The position numbers were made by a program, and so were the translations under genes. The notes beneath the pieces are model-generated. The model saw only the letters and a list, made by a program, of their open reading frames with translations, was not told where the DNA came from and ran no database searches. Positions 20,969 to 31,542 of a stretch of 64,000 nt of DNA are shown in pieces; position 1 is the first letter of the stretch, and each line of letters opens with the position of its first letter. Source of the stretch: Mytilinidion resinicola (lineage: Eukaryota > Ascomycota > Dothideomycetes > Mytilinidiales > Mytilinidiaceae); the NCBI RefSeq assembly GCF_010093595.1, contig NW_022985442.1:908261-972260 (forward strand). Reading direction: 5' to 3'.

Positions 20969-21944
20969 TATGTCTATGCGGAGCTGAGGCACACCAACAT
21001 CTTGAGATTCCCAGTACACCCTCCGACGACATCTTGAATGGTATTATCTCGATCTGCTGCCGAAGCCATCCACATTCGGTTTCGGCATTTATGATTTTGA
21101 TCCACCACCAAGCTCCCACATGAAGTTTTGGCGGAGGATTTTTCGCCAAGCCATACCAAACAACGCCTGTCCATCCAGGCCGAGCTTCCGTGAAGAAGCA
21201 TGTTTCAGGGCTACTTCTCGGCCTTTTATACCCTAGGAGAAATGAAGTGACATGGCTCTTATATGGTGATCACGAGGTCTGATAGTACTGTTTGGATGGT
21301 AGCTCTAAAGGTAGGTGTGGTACTAGGAAAGTTGTTTGCTGGCACTGGTTCAATAACGCTTTTAGGTAACTTAAAGGAGATGCGAATTTATCCTCCTAGC
21401 AGGCTCCACACCTGCTAGGCTACCTTAGACGGTTATATAGAAGCGTATATATGGACCAAACCATGACCCGTATGCTCCAGGATCACACTAGTACCTTAAA
21501 GCACTATAACCGGTGTTACAAACACGCAAGGGATTTTTTTGGCAATGAGAGTCGGTAAATGTGCCCCCTAATTAAAGACTCAACTGACTGACACAGCTTG
21601 CGAAAGTGTGCAAATAGTTGCGCGAGGAAGATAAGTGAGGTGATAAAAACAGGAGACCGAGATAACATTTTTATGAATGCTTTGTAGTACGGGGTATCAT
21701 TTTATGTGTTTACATTTACAGTGGTATAATACAAGTGAGAGACAGACGAGCTGAGCTCTTCCGACGCTTGTCCAGGCATACGCTATACCCGTGACGAATT
21801 TGTCCATGGGTTATAGTCAGTGGATGAACCTGGTGACAGCCCTCAACAGCTCAAGGCCGCAATGATGCGGCTTGTGAAAGTGATTTGAGCTAAACGATGC
21901 GAGTTTAGAAACACGAGGGCCACCTCGAGTTAGGGCTCTTCAAT
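20969..21944. other. Intergenic region with a small perfect hairpin
   Basis: No gene recognised. A perfect 9-bp stem with a 7-base loop lies at 21395-21419 (CCTAGCAGG/CCTGCTAGG). The segment 21220-21540 is AT-rich and may be old element debris, but no ends were found. The last 200 bp are the 3' flank of MTG2. Confidence 0.4.
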
Positions 21945-23606
21945 TCAGTCTTCCAACAGTTCCATGACGATCTGCGGAATTGTCTCCACACCCTCAGCGC
22001 GAATGGCGCTTATAGGCACAACCTGCAGCTTCTTCATCCAGGCATTCCTACGGGCACTCGGATGCGGCTGGTCGCCCTTCTTAACGGCAGCTAAATAGCT
22101 CTGCAGCGCGAAGAAATTCTCCTGTGTCTCCGGTAGATCCGCTTTTGATGCAACAACGAACCATGGCTTAGACGAAATAGGCGGCATTGTGAGTTCTGGT
22201 AGCGGCTCTGGCGAGTTGGTGTTGAAGAGGGCGGCTTGGACCTCGGATGGGGGCTTCCAGTCGACCATGCGTCTTTCAGTCTCAGAGTTCAGTTCTTGAT
22301 GTCGAAGTGCTTCATATTCCGCGACTTCTTTCCAGAGAAGTTTAAGTGCGGCAACAGCATCGCCAGCGGAGAGATCTACCACGAAGGCGAGGACTGCCGC
22401 GCGTTCGATGTGTCTCAAGAAGCCTAATCCGAGACCTTTGTCGAGATGCGCGTCTTCGATTAAGCCAGGAACGTCGGCGACGGTGAAGGTATCCCTGAGC
22501 TCGCCATTTCGCCTTCGGGAGTGGACAATGGGTCGACCTTTGTGGTTGTCGAGCACCACAGTACCGACATTCGGCTGTAACGTCGTGAACGCCCAGTCTC
22601 CAACTCTTGCTCTGCTGTTACTAAGTGCTCTGAGTAGAGTGCTCTTTCCAGCATTGGGCAGACCTACAAGCCCAAGATCTGCCAGTATCTTCAACTCCAA
22701 CTGAATGTTTAGCTGCATGCCCTCATCGCCTTTCGTGGCCAATTTTGGCCTTGAAATATTCTGTGTTGCAAAGTGAGGATTGCCCATACCACCCATGGCC
22801 CCGGCAACCAACAACTGAGGCGTCTCCATATGTTTGTCCAGATCGAGCCATATCGGGGCTTGGGGTTGGACAGCAGCCAGAATCGATCTTCTCGGTTTTG
22901 GCAGGGGAGGAAACTCCCATCTCGCGACCTTAGAGGGCTCACTTCCCGGGAAAACGAGCCATTTATCCCTCCGCCAGCTGCCCCGAGTCTCCTCATGCGG
23001 CGACTCTCCATACTTCTCCGCCTCACGGTACGCTTCCTCTGCTTCAGTAATAGGGTCGAATCTTGATATTTCTCGCACAATTGTCCCGACAGGCACGGTG
23101 ATGAGGACATCGGCGCCCCTCTCACCACCCCTCATCTTGCCCTGCCCATTCTTCCCTCGCCCGGCCTTCAGCAGACTCCTCCTTGCCAGCTTGTGTAACG
23201 ACGTCTCGCCGCGTACGGCCTGAATGTAGACATTCCCCCCACTCCCTCCATCACCACCATTAGGAGGACCCTCTTCAATGTACTTCTCCCGCACGAATGA
23301 GACACAGCCATGCCCGCCAGCACCACCGTGAATGGAGAGAACGCATCTGTCGGCAAAGGGCGTCGCGGAATACGATTCTGGAGATGGGTCCAGATGGGCT
23401 AATTTATCATCTGTTGAAGGGTCTCCTGGAGGCGAAGGAGGGGCTTGGGAGCTGGTAGAGGGCGTGGCGGTCGAGTTGCATCGTCTGCTTGCTGCGACGA
23501 ATCTGAATCGATTCCGAGATCGGGAGGATACTAGGCCGCAGTCGCCCGGGAAAGGGTAGAGGAAGGGTGTTAATGTGCCCCTGATGGTGCACCGAGCTGA
23601 AGACAT
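21945..23606 (-). CDS. MTG2: Mitochondrial Obg-family GTPase (large ribosomal subunit assembly)
   Basis: Single exon, 553 aa from ATG 23606; the open frame extends further upstream but without an ATG. The N-terminus is Arg/Ser-rich without acids for about 50 residues, as expected for a mitochondrial presequence. The Obg domain follows with its glycine-rich fold (HGGAGGHGCVSFVREK, GPPNGGDGGSGGNVY, GKNGQGKMRGGERGAD). An insert of about 80 residues interrupts the Obg fold before PQLLVAGAMGGMGNPHFA. The G domain has G1 GLPNAGKST, G3 DVPGLIEDAH and a G4-like ASKAD in place of the usual NKxD. Known family members associate with the mitochondrial 54S subunit and act in its late assembly. The C-terminus ends IPQIVMELLED. 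Confidence 0.93.
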   Translation of the reverse strand: MSSARCTIRGTLTPFLYPFPGDCGLVSSRSRNRFRFVAASRRCNSTATPSTSSQAPPSPPGDPSTDDKLAHLDPSPESYSATPFADRCVLSIHGGAGGHGCVSFVREKYIEEGPPNGGDGGSGGNVYIQAVRGETSLHKLARRSLLKAGRGKNGQGKMRGGERGADVLITVPVGTIVREISRFDPITEAEEAYREAEKYGESPHEETRGSWRRDKWLVFPGSEPSKVARWEFPPLPKPRRSILAAVQPQAPIWLDLDKHMETPQLLVAGAMGGMGNPHFATQNISRPKLATKGDEGMQLNIQLELKILADLGLVGLPNAGKSTLLRALSNSRARVGDWAFTTLQPNVGTVVLDNHKGRPIVHSRRRNGELRDTFTVADVPGLIEDAHLDKGLGLGFLRHIERAAVLAFVVDLSAGDAVAALKLLWKEVAEYEALRHQELNSETERRMVDWKPPSEVQAALFNTNSPEPLPELTMPPISSKPWFVVASKADLPETQENFFALQSYLAAVKKGDQPHPSARRNAWMKKLQVVPISAIRAEGVETIPQIVMELLED

Positions 23607-24092
23607 GCGCGCATGGATTGGGAAAACGGTGTTTTGCAGCTTCAATGTTGCGGAGAGCTGGGATGAATCCAAAGTTTCAGCCCTACGAACTTCTCACTTG
23701 GCAATCCTATGCGCGACCTGTCACCGGTTCAGCGCGATGCATGGATTCACATGCTTATGAACAGGCAACATGCAATTCACAATGCACCAATTAATTCCTT
23801 GTGCTGACCTCCCGGCTTATATCTCTACTAATCTAGACACAGCAAATGGGCAGCCTCCCATGCGACAAGGCAAAAGGCGTTTCTGAGCGTCGTACGCCTC
23901 AGCTCCTCGACAAGGCATCTGCCGATGGTCTGCCTCTGGCCAAGGGGTATACCGCGGCACGTATATAACCTCCAGCTCTCGGCCCCAGAAACCAACACGA
24001 ACTCTCGTCTGTGTCAGATTGCAACATCCCCTTTTATCTACTAACAAGCCTTTACGCGCGTTCGTTTAAAGTATACTCACGTCTAGGCCAGC
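23607..24092. promoter_or_regulatory. Divergent promoter region of MTG2 and the SDR gene
   Basis: A 486-bp gap between two outward-facing starts. No particular regulatory site is recognised. A CT-rich stretch precedes the SDR start. Confidence 0.4.
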
Positions 24093-25187
24093 ATGGCTCA
24101 GATCGTCAAGAATACCGCATTCTCGCCCTACGTTACCGGTCCCCTATTACTTCTCCTAGCTGGGGCACCTGCCTCTATTCGCGACCCAGTACTCCTTCGG
24201 ATTCCGATCAAGTACCATGCCACCATAATCAAATCCCTGAAATGGCTGTTCGCGCTTGGCCTTCTCCGCAAGGCGAACAGGGTGCTCAGCGACTGGGCTG
24301 ACAACAAATGGCTCTGGAATGATGATAAGAGCGTATGGGACTGGAAGAAAGAGGTCGCCGTAATTACCGGCGGCTCAAATGGAATCGGCGCAAAGGTGGT
24401 CAGGAACCTGGTCGCGAAGGGGATCAAAGTGGCTGTCGTCGATGTGGAGCCACTTTCAGATGAGCTCCGAGGCTGTATGGCTTCGCATTTCCGTTTTATT
24501 GACATCGCTGATACTCATGTTGATGCAGGGGCAAATATATCATACTTCCACTGTGACATTACCTCTCGCGACGCAGTGCACAAGGCGGCAGAAGAGATCC
24601 GCGCAGCTTTGGGGCCGCCCTCGATCCTGATCAACAACGCGGGCGTGGGCATCGCCAGCAACATTCTCGATGCAACGCCGGAAGGCCTCCGCAAGATCTT
24701 TGACATAAACCTCATCAGTCAATGGTATACGGTGCAGGAGTTCCTGCCGGACATGCTCGCGAAGAAGAAGGGACACATTATGACTACGGCCAGTATGGCT
24801 GCGTTCGTCGGCATCGCGGGCACGGCAAACTACTGCTGCACCAAGGCAGGATTGCTTGCATTCTACGAGTCGCTGAACCAGGAGCTGAAGCATCGCTACA
24901 ACTGCCCGCAGATCAAGACGTCCATTGTATTTCCAGGGTGGACCAGGACCCGCCTCACGTCGTCAATCGAGCCAGACCTAAAGGCCGCGGGGGAGCCGCC
25001 CCTGATGAGCCCCCAGACGGTTGCAGACGCGATGGCGAGGCAGATTCTCGCGGCAAAGAGCGGCCAGATCATTCTGGGGCCGAAAGGTGCACCTGTGCTG
25101 CGGGGACTCCCGTCGTGGATGCAGGAACGCGCCCGCGACAAGACGGCCGAACACGTGAAAGTGAATGCGAGCAGCGCGGTCTCGTGA
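24093..25187 (+). CDS. Short-chain dehydrogenase/reductase, membrane-anchored RDH/17-beta-HSD-like
   Basis: An NAD(P)-dependent oxidoreductase of the classical SDR type, with a hydrophobic N-terminal stretch (TGPLLLLLAGAP) that probably anchors it to ER or lipid droplets. Cofactor motif TGGSNGIG, NNAG motif INNAGVG, catalytic Ser in MTTAS, catalytic pair in YCCTK. The frame is open throughout (364 aa), but 24475-24528 looks like a 54-nt intron: donor GTATGG, a CTGATACTCA branch-like sequence, acceptor GATGCAG. Its removal keeps the frame and yields ELRGWANISYFHCD, a better family match than the extra residues. The spliced protein would be 346 aa. The substrate is not deducible; the closest functional group is the retinol/sterol/long-chain SDRs. 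Confidence 0.88.
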   Translation: MAQIVKNTAFSPYVTGPLLLLLAGAPASIRDPVLLRIPIKYHATIIKSLKWLFALGLLRKANRVLSDWADNKWLWNDDKSVWDWKKEVAVITGGSNGIGAKVVRNLVAKGIKVAVVDVEPLSDELRGCMASHFRFIDIADTHVDAGANISYFHCDITSRDAVHKAAEEIRAALGPPSILINNAGVGIASNILDATPEGLRKIFDINLISQWYTVQEFLPDMLAKKKGHIMTTASMAAFVGIAGTANYCCTKAGLLAFYESLNQELKHRYNCPQIKTSIVFPGWTRTRLTSSIEPDLKAAGEPPLMSPQTVADAMARQILAAKSGQIILGPKGAPVLRGLPSWMQERARDKTAEHVKVNASSAVS

Positions 25188-26166
25188 GCTTGGGCGTAAC
25201 GGTAGTCAGTGCCGCGATAAAGTTCAAATCCTCCAGGACGTGCGAGTGTGCCGCAATGTGGAGTTGCAATCCTTCAAGAGTTGGCGCTAGTGTGTATATA
25301 TCTGTACTTATCCAACCTGGGCAGTCTGCTCCCGCGTGCAATCCAATGCTTGTCGTATGGATGTCAGGTTACATTCGGTGTATTTCTTCCAGGATATCTC
25401 ACACTGCTCGGGTCTTTCAGTGTACAACACTTTGAAGCAGTCTTTCGCTCGATCAAAAAGACAGAGGATGGAGCTCAGCTATGACGCCTGAACGGCCGTT
25501 CTCTGCACCGCAAAGCCACGAGAATTCAAATAGCCTGTAGTTCCCGACGTTCCTCTTTAATTGCGCGCGGCGCTTATTGGGTGTGCTTTACGTGGTGTTG
25601 TGAAGCACAAGGATGAGGCTCAAGCGGCGGGTGGCTGCAGTGCCTCGTCCAGACAGGCACCGAGGCAGAATCTCACGCGGCATTCCATTCGGTGAGTGTA
25701 TCAGGTGTCGCCCCAACCCGCTGGTTTGTATGCCGGGGTCAGCAAATCTGATGTTTAATTTGGGCGGCCTCGGTTGGAGCCAGAAGCTGCATATCCGCCT
25801 GCAATACTTCTGGACTGAACAGCGAGAACTCGATAAGATGCTGACACGCACGCGGGGGAGTGGCCGTATTCGATCTATGCTCGTGAGCGTATCCAACAGC
25901 ACCATGCGCCGTTGCTATTGATAGCGGAACCTTTGCCGTAGCGGCGGGTACGCCCATGTTGGAGTGCAGGGTGCTTCGCCTCCTTCACACCCAAAATTGT
26001 CCCCAACTCGACAATCAGATCCTCCAGCAGCCCCATTGCGAGAACATGGAGCGCATTCCCGTGCCCGGTATTAAGGTCGGCGGGCTGCCCTGGCTCCATT
26101 GGCCTGTTGTCGCAACCTGTTCACTCAATCTTGCTGTTCTGAAGTCACTCTTTCCAGAACAATGCA
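25188..26166. other. Intergenic region, nothing recognised
   Basis: 3' flank of the SDR gene and upstream region of the mucin-like gene. Frames of about 100 codons on both strands overlap each other and carry no domain. Confidence 0.4.
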
Positions 26167-28731
26167 ATGTGGGACAGAACTGTCTTTCTCGCCTTTTATA
26201 CGACCATTGTCGCACAGAGTGTTACTGCCGCTCGTTTTCATGGTATGTATATTTAGGTTTAGTGCATAGAGCAGGCACATGCAATCATTTACTGACCGCG
26301 TATAGATGGACGCTTTCTTAACACGACGCGCCCTGCGACCAGCTCGTCGACGGAGTTCACAACACTTCCGTCGACAGCGTTGGAGGTTGAAAGCTCTTCG
26401 CAGCATTCTTCAGTCCATGACCTATCATCTACCCCCGTTTCCCTCGCTGTGGTCGCCTCAACGCCGAGTTCTTCTTCAGTGACGGTCCCGGCTTCCATTC
26501 CTTCGATTCCGTCTCTGCAAACTTTATCGTCGACGCTTCTGGAGACCGAGAGCACTTCACATGGGCTTCCAGTTCCAACTGTCTCATCCACCACAGTGTC
26601 CCTTGCTGTGGTGGTGTCGACGCCTAGTTCCTCTTTGGTGACTGGTACGGCTTCCATTCTTTCACTTCCCTCTCAACCGACACTGGCCAACCCCACACTG
26701 GGCACGACTACTCAGGATGTGGTACCGACATCGATCCCAGTTGTCGTTGTCCCAGAGCCAGCTCCTTCTTCGCTATCTCTTTCTGCTTCTTCTCCCCTTT
26801 CAAACTTTGAAACTTCAGACACTCTGTCCACGAGTGCGACTATCCCGGTTCCCACCTCTGCGTCAGTGTTGACAATTGATGTCCCAGCGACCGAAGTGTC
26901 TGCCATCATCTCATTTATTGAATCTCTTGCGCATGATTCTTCGACCTCAGTGGCCACAACATCTACATCATCACTGCTCACACCGAGCGTACCGTCATTG
27001 TCAGGAGTTCCAATCGCTCCGGCGCCTACGCTCTCTCCGCCCATCTCATTATCATTACCGATTAGTCTGTCCACTGGAATGAGCCTGCCGAGTGTTTCAG
27101 ACCTCATTCCGTCATTCTCGCTGTCGCTATCGCTGTCTCTCCCCCTTTTACCGACATCAATCAGCATCCCGACGCCACTTACTACTTCTACAAATTCGGA
27201 CAACACTTCACAGGAAGGATTTTCATTGACTCAACTCTTCCCGCTGCCTACACCAACATCACTTTCTGGATTGACTACATCACCCTCGTCGATGGCTAGA
27301 ATATCACCCGGTACATCGTTCGCTGGCACACCGCCATTTTCATCTTTTACAAAGCCGTCTGCAAGTTCAATTCCAATGGATTCGGCATTGTCTGGAACGG
27401 CAAATACAGTATGGAACACCTTATCAGTCCCTATCGTGGGGCCTACAGGGGCCCCTTCATTCCCTGTTTATAGCCAAACAACAGTCGGAAATGTTTTGAC
27501 GACAGGAAAATCTACCAGCACGACTACGGATTTCCCTTTTATCATTTCTGGATTAGAAACGATTTTCCCGACTGCGACTAGTCCCGCCAACGGCACCTTT
27601 GTACATTTGTCTACATCTTCGAATTCAGTCGCGACAGCACCCACGCTCGGCATATATAATACTATATCTAATACCGCTCTAACAACCTTTGCGACCTCCA
27701 CAAACCGAGCCTCGATATTCGCCTCCACCAGGACATTCGAATCCATTAATGCCGCCTCCAAAAGTCCCTCCACAACTCAGACACGCTCTGCCTCCGCCAC
27801 AGATAATTGCATCCTAGACACTAATCTCAACTTCGTCTGCCTGCCCTCCACCCCCTCACCAACCTCCTTAACCTCCTACATCTCTACCACCTCCCTAACT
27901 TCCTTCTCTTCCTCCGCCTCCTCAACAAACTCAACAGCCGCAGCCGGCGGCGGCAGCAAAAACAAACCCACCGCCCCAATCTCCAAATCCAGCATCGCCG
28001 GTATCGCCGTCGCGGTCCCCTGCGCCATCCTCCTCGCCGTCGTCGCCGCCCTCTATCTCCTGCGCCGCCACCACAACCGCGCCCTCGCCAGCCGCGCCAG
28101 CGCCGGCGTCTACCCCGAGCTTGCCTACCTCTACGACCCGCCCGTGCCGCCACGCATCGGCACCCCGGGGGCTCTAGGAGGCGCATCGGGCACCACCGCA
28201 GCAGCAGCAGCACCAGCGACCATCACGCGCAAGCCCGTCGGGTCTGGCAGCCAGCGCCGCACCAGCGACTCCGGCAACGCCTTCCTCGCGCGCTACACGC
28301 CCGTGCTGCCGGCTCCCCCTTCGCCGCCGCGCAGCCTGCGCCACGGCCCGCTCGCGGATCCCACGCCGCCGCCGTACTACACGGGCGACGGATACGGGTA
28401 CCATTTCAACGCGTCGGACGACATCCGGCCGCATTTCGGGAGTATGGTGACGCTGACGAATAGGGAGGAGGCGGAGGCGGATGAGGCGGCGACGCTGTTG
28501 GGGGTGCCGAGTGTGTATGGTGGCGGAGGGGGGTTGAAGCCGCCGCCGAAGAGGTATGTGAGAAATAGTGAGGTGGTGGTGGGGCCGTTTGAGCTGGGGC
28601 CGAGGGAGAGGGGGAGATGGGAGGAGGTGGAGTTAGGGGGACAGGGGGAGGGGCTGTTGGGGAGTGGGATGGCGAGGAGGGGGGGCGAGATGGGGTTTGC
28701 GGATCCGAGGTTGGTGGGGAGGGAGTTTTAG
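26167..28731 (+). CDS. Mucin-like Ser/Thr-rich single-pass membrane protein
   Basis: Two exons, 26167-26242 and 26306-28731, give 833 aa. The first exon encodes a signal peptide (MWDRTVFLAFYTTIVAQS) ahead of ARFHDG; the intron has donor GTATGT, branch TTTACTGACC and acceptor TATAG, and phases match. The ectodomain of about 550 residues is almost wholly Ser/Thr/Pro/Val, suited to dense O-mannosylation. A short Cys-containing segment (DNCILDTNLNFVCLP) follows, then a Gly/Lys linker, one transmembrane helix (IAGIAVAVPCAILLAVVAALYLL, about 27987-28055) and a basic RRHHNR stop-transfer. The cytoplasmic tail of about 220 residues is Pro/Gly/Glu-rich. The layout resembles wall-stress sensors of the Mid2/Wsc type or signalling mucins, but without a WSC domain. 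Function is inferred only from architecture. Confidence 0.82.
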
Positions 28732-31542
28732 GGGGGAGCGGAGGGGAGGGTTTTGGGATATGAGAGGTTCGAACGCATATGCATAGGGTTTGGATGGTGT
28801 TGGAATTTGAGGCTTTCGTCGCATTTACAGGCCTTGCAGCCTTTTCTTCGTACTTTTCTAAGCAGGAAAACTGCTATCTGTTCGTTCAGCTGTATTAGTA
28901 CGCCGTGTAGCTTCTTTTTCAGATGCAGCATTTACAGGATAGAACGGGAGATTTGTAGAGGAAGGATGGCAAGGTCGTATGGCCGTGTTGAGAACGAAAT
29001 ATATTCAATAATCAAGCATGAGTGGTGCTAAACTTGCTTCTGTGAGCTGTGATAGCTTACAAGGGGAGAGACGAGGACACAAACATACATATGAATAGTC
29101 TATCGTGAGGGGAGTGTCAATAATAGCATGAAGCCCGCGATGAAGGTACAGGTTTCTTTGCTCTTATGATGGCTTTCTTTGCACTTGGTCATTATATAGA
29201 ACTGCCTCAGCCTTCTTGGACATCTATGAGACTCGCCGGGTTACCTTAGACGGCTCTGGAGACACCCCATCGAAAGCCTTGTGTCAATATCGTGGCTCTC
29301 CTCGCATCCTCTTTCTTGGATATAGACCTTTCTCCCTCTCACATCCATTCGGTCTACCACTAAGCCGGATAGCTCCAAATTCCGCGTGTCGTTCTCAGCC
29401 AGTTCCACTACATTGTCCACATGCAGCGAATATAAAATTAGGGAGAATTTTACACCAATAAAACATATTTGACTTCACAGCTGAGTGCAAAGATGCGTCC
29501 AAGTTCCATCTGAAAGCGTGCCTTTACACAATCTGAGCTTCTTTAGGGCAGGCTGAGTTCTCAGGCACGACTCGATATTATCGGAATTGAATGCCCGTCT
29601 TCTCAGGTCGAAGCAGGTAAGTCTCGGTTACAATTTGTTTGCAAATAGCGACACGAAAGAGAACATTTCCAGCGCTTGCGGAGCGCATTGATCGTAGACG
29701 GTGGGCCTTTCGTGGCAGCGACGTCCGCGAATATTGCACTATCTAGGTGCTTCGAGCAAGAGGTGCGTAAGGCGCTTCGCACCCGTCAACAAGGCCGCAA
29801 GTCTTGGGTATTGAGAGCGGTGAGGTGAGCCGTTTTGTGGAATTGTGCTCCTATGGGGAATCAAACATTTTGAAATTTCTGAAAGTGGGTAGACATAGTG
29901 TCGTAGTCTAGATTGGAAAGGGTGAAGAAGTCTGTTGGCAATGAAGACGGTTGCATGAAGGTCGCTCACTGGCCTCTGCTGAATCTACACGGCTCATCAA
30001 AACCACTCAGTCGATGGAAATGGACGGGGGATCTAGGAATTGAGATAGAAGTGATTGTTGCGCCGCTTTTGGAAGCTAGTCGAATAAGCTTGAGAAGCTC
30101 ATCATGAGGACTATACGCCCACAGTGCTATAGCTTTCAAAGGTGACGTCGTTAGCTAACCAGAGGGTGGCATTACATATTGGCCTGTCCCAAATCCATCT
30201 CGAACGAGTTGCGTGCAATTTGAGCCCTCCGCTATTGTCAAGAGGATGTCCGCAAAGCTCACTTGGCGTAGCTGGGGCGGCGTAGCTGGGGCAGCGTGGC
30301 GAGGGCTCGTTGTAGCAGCTTCGTGTCTTCTCCAAGTTCAATATCTCTCTGCTCTAGAAAACGCTGCCGGCACTCTGAGGAGCCAGAAGAAACAGAGTCG
30401 AAGAGTGCGCTGTTGAAGGGTATTATTATGGGCTCTAAAGATAATGCCCGAAATAATCATCAACTGAACAATTGAAGTAAAAGAAGCATCGAATACTAAT
30501 TCGCGTACCGAACCGCCCTCTCGATGGGCTATTATCCTACCTGGCGGACGGAAATTGGGGGTGTTGTTGGCGAAGAGAGGAGTAAGACTTCTCTGAGACC
30601 CAAGATCATTGGACAGTTGAGTACTGCTATACGCGGCATTCTGGAAACAATATGTTGACATGATTAATGTTGTTAGAAGAAGCTTTTCGAAGCTCCGTAT
30701 AAAAGACTTGGATCTTGGATCGGCGCCAAGAGCACCAGGTGGGGCGAGAACCGCCTTCTTAACCTTGGAATGAACCGTTTTGTAATATAGGACCCGTCTA
30801 TATATATGTCGAAGCTATCCCGGTCTGCCGTCCCATTCAAAGGATTTTAGATACTGGGCTAGCCACGTGACACAAAAGAGCTCACATGCACAACCCGAAT
30901 GGACAAATTACACATCAAAAGCCTGTTTCGTCTTCTTCCTTCTATCTCGGAAGCACAGACTAGATACAAAAAAAGCCCTTTGAGCAACACCGCCAACTCC
31001 CACGTGTCGCCTGCGCGCGCAATTCGCTCGGCCCCGTAACCATATTCAACATCTCACAAACGAGATATAAATACCCACAGAAGTTCCAGACCAGACCTAG
31101 AAGCACATATAAACCTCCAAATATCTGGTCTGAAAGAAGCTCCCGCAAACCCCTGCTGAACGTGGGTCTGGAGCGCGCGCATTAAAGTATGAGAAAGGTG
31201 GAAAGGAGAGATGTAGAGAGTCAAAGTATGCCAGGTTTCCAGATTTTCCTTCTTGATTTTGAGACAGAACAGATGCGAGATAATCAGCGTGAATAGGGCA
31301 GCGGAACGGAAGAGAAGGTAAAGCAAAGGTAGTGAGAACGCCGGAACGCCAAGCGCTGGTATAGAGTGAACTGGATGCTGGGAATAACGCTGAAAGGATA
31401 GGATGTATGAGAAGGTATATGATAAAGGACATTGGTGACAGTGCAACGGGCATCTGAATTAAGGTGGATTTGATGACGAGGTAGTGTGTTGTTATGCGTC
31501 CGGCGAGAGGGTGGAGCGGCATGGCCGACAAAACAATAATGG
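28732..31542. other. Long intergenic region without a supported gene
   Basis: 2.8 kb between the mucin-like gene and the 3' end of the kinase gene. The longest candidate is a 107-codon minus frame at 30661-30338 with no domain. A short direct duplication (GGCGTAGCTGGGGC units) lies at about 30266-30290. Nothing else recognised. An ncRNA or a fast-evolving gene cannot be excluded. Confidence 0.35.

Noticed and set aside
24093..28731. A secondary-metabolite cluster around the SDR gene and the zinc-cluster regulator.
   Set aside because: No core synthase, P450 or transporter lies next to the SDR, and the regulator is more than 20 kb away.
30338..30661. 107-codon minus frame in the long intergenic region.
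   Set aside because: No recognisable domain. A TATA-like run about 135 bp upstream is not enough support.
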